A stretch of DNA of 47,162 nucleotides from Hypholoma sublateritium FD-334 SS-4. Lineage: Eukaryota; Basidiomycota; Agaricomycetes; Agaricales; Strophariaceae. Within the stretch, counting starts at the first letter, position 1. Every line of letters starts with the position of its first letter. Position numbers and translations under genes: made by a program. The stretch covers positions 335,104 through 382,265 of the forward strand of contig KN817547.1 of NCBI GenBank assembly GCA_000827495.1. The letters run 5' to 3'. A model generated the notes under the pieces. The model did not search any database and was not told where the DNA came from. It worked only from the letters and a program-made list of their open reading frames with translations. Shown here one piece after another: positions 46,401-47,162 of the stretch.

Positions 46401-46627
46401 TTCAATCACACGGAACGTTTGCCTTGTGCAAGTACTTCGGAAATCTCAACCTTATTGTCATTGATGTAACTTGCATCAAAGCAGTAATTGCGATGATACC
46501 CCACACTCCTCTTGGCATAGAAGACAACGATAATTNTTTTTACCTCNTCGAGCNGCCGGGCCTGCACTTCACGGACTTAGGTGGTATGCAAGAAAATTTT
46601 GACGAAGACGCAGAGCAGGCATTGTAG
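43484..46627 (+). mobile_element. Tnp2-type (CACTA/EnSpm) transposase gene
   Basis: One exon of about 910 codons, an intron 46220-46276 (gtatgt...tttag), and a second exon ending at 46627. The N-terminus has a C-x-C...C zinc-finger-like patch (YTCACSKFCNGVER), an acidic middle, then CPKCGEPKRCPVSGKYY and FHTMPIGPILQALWRDP. The catalytic-type region carries MFSIDGAQLYAHKMSDCWIY, WVVLDFSPQERYKKDLVIPG, NGLVGHHGKFGCRLYCPTPG, CFGSDIMHLGTFN and later WTMERTIGNLGEEVRQPSNP. These blocks are those of fungal Tnp2 transposases. The second exon ends SIYSPPLPDL...LGGMQENFDEDAEQAL. No stop or frameshift was found, although 15 ambiguous bases hit the frame; all are single N without length change. The element may therefore be recent or still mobile. 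Confidence 0.85.
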
Positions 46628-46908
46628 GTACATTAGTATTTCTTTATTTGAAATCTATTACTATGCTTGTAGCATCTTTACTCATTACTTAGTGCTTTGT
46701 TCTCTTAAACAATGCTATTATATAGAGACTATACTGTGAATATTAAGGATTTTAATGTCTTGAAAACGAGTGCGTTGTATTGACGTTGTATGTGTTGTCT
46801 CAACCTTGTATTACGTAATGCAAAGCTGCAAGATGTATCCTCATAACACGTACATCGACAATCACTATCATATATATTTACCTCATTAACCCTGCCAACG
46901 TCAGCAAC

Positions 46909-47162
46909 ATGCCTTCGCCTCGCTCAACTTCTATTCCTACTTCTACACATCATTCGAAAACCTCGAGCCAGATATCACTTTGCCTCTCAACCCATTACAC
47001 CAATTCTACTTCTTTCTCTGAGAGCGACGACCGCCCACCTCATCCNGGTGTGCCACCAAATATCTTGATCCCGAAACCTGTCTTTGTGGAGCCTGATAAG
47101 ACGATCTACAGCTTCGTCTGGACCTCAAGCCATTTTTCTGAGCATTCCGATAAGCCCCATTA
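46909..47162 (+). CDS. Second ORF of the CACTA-like element, partial at the window edge
   Basis: The frame opens at an ATG at 46909, 280 bp downstream of the transposase stop, and stays open for 84 codons to the edge. The sequence is Ser/Thr/Pro-rich at first (MPSPRSTSIPTSTHHSKTSS), then NILIPKPVFVEPDKTIYSFV. It contains one ambiguous base (47046) that leaves a Pro codon unchanged. A second gene beside the transposase is normal in CACTA elements. An unrelated host gene cannot be ruled out. Confidence 0.4.
   Translation, partial: MPSPRSTSIPTSTHHSKTSSQISLCLSTHYTNSTSFSESDDRPPHXGVPPNILIPKPVFVEPDKTIYSFVWTSSHFSEHSDKPH

Overview
The window looks like nuclear DNA of a filamentous basidiomycete (Agaricomycetes; a wood-decay polypore-type genome would fit). 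The evidence is: many short GT-AG introns of roughly 45-75 bp, a fungal laccase, several fungal-style cytochrome P450s, a DUF6534-type membrane protein, a HET-domain gene and a Tnp2-type DNA transposon. All calls come from reading translations and splice sites by eye; no database search was possible.

Left part (1-6.3 kb): a GC-rich reiterated segment carrying ambiguous bases, one HET-domain gene on the minus strand, then gene-poor DNA. Accessory middle (6.3-32.4 kb): a small three-exon secreted-protein gene divergent from an intact laccase; P450 no. 1; a decayed DED1-type helicase copy; a SAM-dependent methyltransferase with a 30-nt homopolymer at one splice donor; a pogo/Fot-like MITE; a DUF6534 seven-helix protein; a 4.3-kb gene-poor stretch; then a tight block of P450 no. 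2, a UbiA-family membrane enzyme and P450 no. 3. The UbiA gene and P450 no. 3 are divergent across about 310 bp. This block, possibly with the methyltransferase, P450 no. 1 and the laccase, is the best candidate for an undescribed terpenoid or meroterpenoid pathway. The first aspartate-rich motif of the UbiA protein is non-canonical (NQxxSxxED instead of NDxxDxxxD), so it could be a UbiA-type terpene cyclase or an atypical prenyltransferase.

Right part (32.8-43 kb): mostly conserved cellular genes: MCD4/PIG-N (GPI-anchor ethanolamine-phosphate transferase 1), an unrecognised small membrane protein, an MFS transporter and a mitoferrin-type mitochondrial carrier (MRS3/4). The window ends in a Tnp2 (CACTA/EnSpm) transposon with a nearly 1040-residue transposase and the start of a second ORF that runs off the edge.

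All 25 ambiguous bases lie in three places: the GC-rich segment, the MITE and the CACTA element. That pattern suggests collapsed multi-copy sequence and independently marks the GC-rich segment as repetitive.
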